Below are positions 13,730 to 15,739 of a stretch of 15,739 nt of DNA, piece after piece (the first letter of the stretch is position 1; every line of letters begins with the position of its first letter). Below the pieces are notes generated by a model that was not told the DNA's origin, made no database searches, and saw only the letters and a list, made by a program, of their open reading frames with translations. The stretch comes from CAZYTO01 sp964650405 (GTDB lineage Bacteria > Acidobacteriota > Thermoanaerobaculia > Gp7-AA8), in assembly GCA_964650405.1 (NCBI GenBank), contig CAZYTO010000121.1, positions 1-15,739 on the forward strand, written 5' to 3'. A program made the translations under genes and the position numbers.

Positions 13730-14188
13730 GTGAGTGCCGAGCCGCCGGTCCGGACTCATCGGCGACGTCGCTCGACACGGAAGGAATTGCTCACCAAACA
13801 CGATCCACCACGTGCCCTGGTGGTCGAAGACGACCGCGACACTCGCCAGCTCCTGGAAGACCTGCTGCGGGAGCATGGGTGCCTCGTCGATTCGGCCTCA
13901 GACGGAGAGCAGGCCATCACCTGTCTGGAGGCCAACCATTACCGGGTGATCCTCCTCGACATCGTCCTCCCGAAGGTCACCGGGACGGAGATCATGGAGC
14001 ACCTCCTCCTGAAGAGCCCGCTGCAACTGGAGCGCGTCATCGTCGTCACCGGCCTCGACCTTGCCGAGGTTCGGAAGCTCTTTCCGGCCGTCTGCCAGGC
14101 TCTCTCCAAACCCGTCATGCCGTCGCGGCTGCTGAATGCGGTGAACGTCTGTCTCGGACGCGGTCACGAACAAATCACACCGCTTTGA
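13730..14188 (+). CDS. Single-domain response regulator
   Basis: A 152-residue protein: basic N-terminal tail (1-25, RTHRRRRSTRK) followed by one receiver domain. Acidic pair E33/D34/D35 (LVVEDDRD), phosphoacceptor D77 (ILLDIVLPK), switch T107 (VIVVTGLD) and K127 (LSKPVMPS) are all present. There is no output domain and no kinase nearby, so its partner is unknown; the kinase at 5000-6985 already has its own receiver. The GTG start at 13730 lies 3 bp after the hydrolase stop, but the sequence there (TGAGTGCCGAG) resembles the heptamer repeat found after other stops. TTG 13787 is therefore an alternative start. Confidence 0.85.
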   Translation: MSAEPPVRTHRRRRSTRKELLTKHDPPRALVVEDDRDTRQLLEDLLREHGCLVDSASDGEQAITCLEANHYRVILLDIVLPKVTGTEIMEHLLLKSPLQLERVIVVTGLDLAEVRKLFPAVCQALSKPVMPSRLLNAVNVCLGRGHEQITPL

Positions 14189-14295
14189 CGTCGATCTGAC
14201 GCTTTGCCTTCCCGTGGCCCGCCCGCCGCTTTTTTTTCACGAAACGCCGGACGGGCCGCTGATGACCCCTGCTTATATTGATGTTCAACATACAT
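14164..14295 (-). CDS. Possible small basic protein, unknown
   Basis: A 43-residue ORF starting MYVEHQYKQGSS, basic and Gly/Ala-rich, with FREKKAAGG in the centre. It is supported by an AGGAGG ribosome binding site 4 bases before the ATG, the best in this gap. Its last 25 bp overlap the end of the receiver gene on the other strand. The codons for REKKA contain a run of eight A that could cause slippage. I know no matching family; chance is a real alternative. Confidence 0.35.
   Translation of the reverse strand: MYVEHQYKQGSSAARPAFREKKAAGGPREGKASDRRQSGVICS
14216..14257. repeat. Imperfect hairpin with eight T in the loop
   Basis: GGCCCG-C-CCG (14216-14225) pairs with CGG-A-CGGGCC (14248-14257), with one mismatch. 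The T run (14230-14237) lies in the loop, not after the stem, so it is not a normal terminator for the receiver gene that ends 28 bp upstream. Confidence 0.45.
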
Positions 14296-14641
14296 CGCAC
14301 CTCCTCCGGAAGCGTGTTGTATGAGAGAGAGAGACAGGCGGGCGGGCCGCTTGTAGCTGTTCGCCCGTTTGTATTTTGTCGCAGCGACCAGGGGAATGCG
14401 CCGGGGGTCGGCGTGGGCGATACCCGTACGGTCCCGCGGGAGGGGTGCGCCGAGTTGCCCCGCAGGAAGGAACGGGGGCCAACCCTCGGACTCTCCCCGC
14501 GGAACAGAAACTAGCAACCATGGCCCCCCTCGCCCGGCCCACCCCCCCCCCCGCTCCCTCCCGGCGGAACAGAAGACAGAAGCTGTGACCCCCACCCGCG
14601 CGCCCCCCGCCCGCGCGCCCACCCTCACGGCCACCGGACGC

Positions 14642-14679
14642 GGCCCGGCATCTGATGCATCCCGGAGGGATGCCGGGCC
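14642..14679. repeat. REP-like hairpin with two exclusive folds
   Basis: GGCCCGGCATC (14642-14652) pairs perfectly with GATGCCGGGCC (14669-14679). A smaller stem CATCCC-GGA-GGGATG (14658-14672) uses part of the same right arm, so only one can form. It lies 69 bp beyond the MmcQ stop. Confidence 0.65.
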
Positions 14680-14747
14680 TGGCGGCGCACGACAACGAAA
14701 GCCGGGCAGCGCTCGCGGGCGGATGTCGAGGTGCCCGCGCTATTCGC

Positions 14748-15098
14748 TCACCTGCCGCCTTCCCGATCCGCCGCCAGCTCCCACGCCCACCGCACGCAGT
14801 CGCGCAGTTCGGAGAGGCTGACCTTGCCGAGACGAACCAGGACTGAGGGGTAGTCGCGGTAGTGATCGGTCGTGTAGAACGCCTCGGGGCGCGCGGCCAT
14901 GAGCATGTCGCGTTTGTCGAAGCCGACGATCAGGACGGCATCGCCGTCCTCCCGCAGGCGGACCATGAGCTTCTTCTTCCGCTTCAATGCAGGCGTGCCG
15001 TAGGACGTGCCGTCTTCGACTTCCGGCAGCGCCAGGGCGAGCTCGCGGACGCTGTCGAAAGTCGGCTTGCGGCGAATAGGTTGCGGCGAGCGGGGCAT
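14748..15098 (-). CDS. MmcQ/YjbR family protein
   Basis: A 116-residue protein. FDSVRELALALPEVEDGTSYGTPALKRKKKLMVRLREDGDAVLI, then RPEAFYTTDHYRDYPSVLVRLGKVSLSELRDCVRWAWELA, matches the YjbR/MmcQ fold from end to end: an N-terminal helix, a beta-sheet with the SYGTPA turn, the family's YRDYPSVLVRL strand and a C-terminal helix. The family is described as possibly DNA-binding, but its biochemical role is not settled. The ATG at 15098 has a GGAG ribosome binding site 5 bases upstream. It is on the same strand as the cytochrome c gene, 66 bp downstream of it, so co-transcription is possible but not shown. Confidence 0.88.
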   Translation of the reverse strand: MPRSPQPIRRKPTFDSVRELALALPEVEDGTSYGTPALKRKKKLMVRLREDGDAVLIVGFDKRDMLMAARPEAFYTTDHYRDYPSVLVRLGKVSLSELRDCVRWAWELAADREGGR

Positions 15099-15164
15099 GA
15101 TTCTCCGTAGAGTCTAATCGACGTGCATTCCGGCGGTGTTTTCGCCACCGCCGCCGCCCTCGTC

Positions 15165-15739
15165 TCACCCCTTGGCGTTGGGGAACGTATGGACCACGCG
15201 CGGGTTCGGCTTCACGGTCTTCAGGTAGTCGTAGATGGCGCCGAGGTCTTCGTCGGTCATCTTCCCGTACTCCAGCCACGGCATGACGGTATTGCGGCCG
15301 GGCGGGGCGGCGGGCGCATTCTCCGCGGTCATGCCGGCGAAGGCGTGGAAGCGCCCGAGGAACTCCTCCTTCGTGGCATGGCCCATGTACGTGTGCGGGG
15401 CCGGGGTGAGGTTGGCCGTGTAGGTCGTCCCCCATGGCCCCTCCATCTTCCAGCCGCCGGAGAAGGGCTCGGCTTCGATGAGTTTGTTCTTGTCATCGTG
15501 CGGCGTGTGACATTCGTGGCAGCCGCCGATGGTGGTGAGGTACTTGCCGTAGGCGAGGTGGTCCTTCGGGTCGGGCTGCGGCACGGGGCCGTCGAGCGGT
15601 TTGGGGATGAATTTGACGATGAAGTTGAGGGGGAAGTCGAAGTGCTTCGCCGGCACGGAGTGGTTCTTCGCCGGCAGGGTGCGGATGTAGACGACGATCG
15701 ATTTCGCGTCTTCGTCGCCGAGGCTGCGGTAGTGCTCGT
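15165..15739 (-). CDS. c-type cytochrome, partial (5' end outside window)
   Basis: The minus-strand frame is open to the right edge, giving about 190 C-terminal residues. The edge sequence EHYRSLGDEDAKSIVVYIRTLPAKNHSVP is the usual end of one cytochrome c domain, so the visible heme domain is probably the second of two. It carries the heme motif CHECH (in TIGGCHECHTPHD) and a likely axial Met in NTVMPWLEYGKMTDEDLGAIYDYLKTV. These are periplasmic electron carriers, secreted before heme attachment. The signal peptide and first heme site should lie beyond 15739. An internal GTG at 15656 is not a real start because the domain continues upstream. Confidence 0.9.
   Translation of the reverse strand, partial: EHYRSLGDEDAKSIVVYIRTLPAKNHSVPAKHFDFPLNFIVKFIPKPLDGPVPQPDPKDHLAYGKYLTTIGGCHECHTPHDDKNKLIEAEPFSGGWKMEGPWGTTYTANLTPAPHTYMGHATKEEFLGRFHAFAGMTAENAPAAPPGRNTVMPWLEYGKMTDEDLGAIYDYLKTVKPNPRVVHTFPNAKG

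Larger units (their letters stand above)
14189..14747. other. 559-bp gap, C-rich and hairpin-rich, no convincing large gene
   Basis: Between the receiver and MmcQ genes. Apart from the small minus-strand ORF ending at 14164, it holds an imperfect hairpin with T8 in its loop (14216-14257) and a bulged hairpin near 14447-14490 (CCGAG, TTG and CCCC pairing across a GGAAGGA loop). It also holds a run of 11 C at 14542-14552, two copies of GCGGAACAGAA (near 14501 and 14562), CCCGCGCGCCC twice (14595-14605, 14610-14620), and a REP-like hairpin at 14642-14679. Open frames on both strands are low-complexity Arg/Pro/Gly and look like composition artefacts. Confidence 0.6.

Noticed and set aside
14400..14500. 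Riboswitch (for example c-di-GMP type) in the C-rich gap
   Set aside because: A bulged hairpin is possible, but I could not find the conserved core of any riboswitch class, and no gene begins just downstream on that strand.

Overview
The window is GC-rich bacterial chromosomal DNA with an ordinary gene density. Lipoproteins with lipoboxes, an outer-membrane beta-barrel and a secreted cytochrome c indicate a Gram-negative envelope. The gene mix (DUF3303, choice-of-anchor Q beta-helix, Tex30-type hydrolase, roadblock protein, GAGTG heptamer repeats after stop codons) would suit a soil or aquatic Acidobacteriota lineage. That assignment is an inference of low certainty. No phage, plasmid, insertion-sequence transposase or CRISPR array is visible.

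Layout. (1) 1-2012 holds the 3' end of a gene with a zincin-like HExxH motif, coupled to a 422-residue exported protein, then small uncertain ORFs. (2) 2152-3621 is a decayed patch: a frameshifted beta-helix gene lies between an intact DUF3303 gene and a detached 116-bp copy of that gene's 3' end. (3) 3842-7075 is a leftward unit: tRNA-Arg(CCT), then 15 bp later a PAS/GAF histidine kinase, a single-domain response regulator overlapping it by 4 bp, and a catalytically complete EAL phosphodiesterase. (4) 7197-7820 is an L,D-transpeptidase lipoprotein, converging on (5) 8803-10569, 8433-8801 and 7879-8433: a leftward operon of a membrane HD-GYP phosphodiesterase with an extracytoplasmic sensor, a roadblock/LC7 protein, and a lipoprotein ending in a YHS-like domain without cysteines. 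(6) A 141-bp REPIN-like inverted repeat separates it from hemW and an outer-membrane protein gene that overlaps hemW by 112 bp. (7) 12690-14188 is a divergent pair (secreted Ala/Pro-rich protein; Tex30-type hydrolase followed by a lone receiver) that appears to share one symmetric promoter. (8) 14189-14747 is an odd, C-rich, hairpin-rich gap. (9) MmcQ/YjbR and a partial cytochrome c run off the right edge.

The common theme of the centre is cyclic-di-GMP breakdown. Both unrelated phosphodiesterase families (EAL and HD-GYP) occur within 7 kb, each with its own sensing input, and no GGDEF synthase is present. The least familiar arrangement is the HD-GYP / roadblock / cysteine-free YHS lipoprotein operon. 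Several regulatory layouts also deserve attention: the probably leaderless HD-GYP start, the two-way promoter near 13098, and the tRNA placed directly in front of the kinase.
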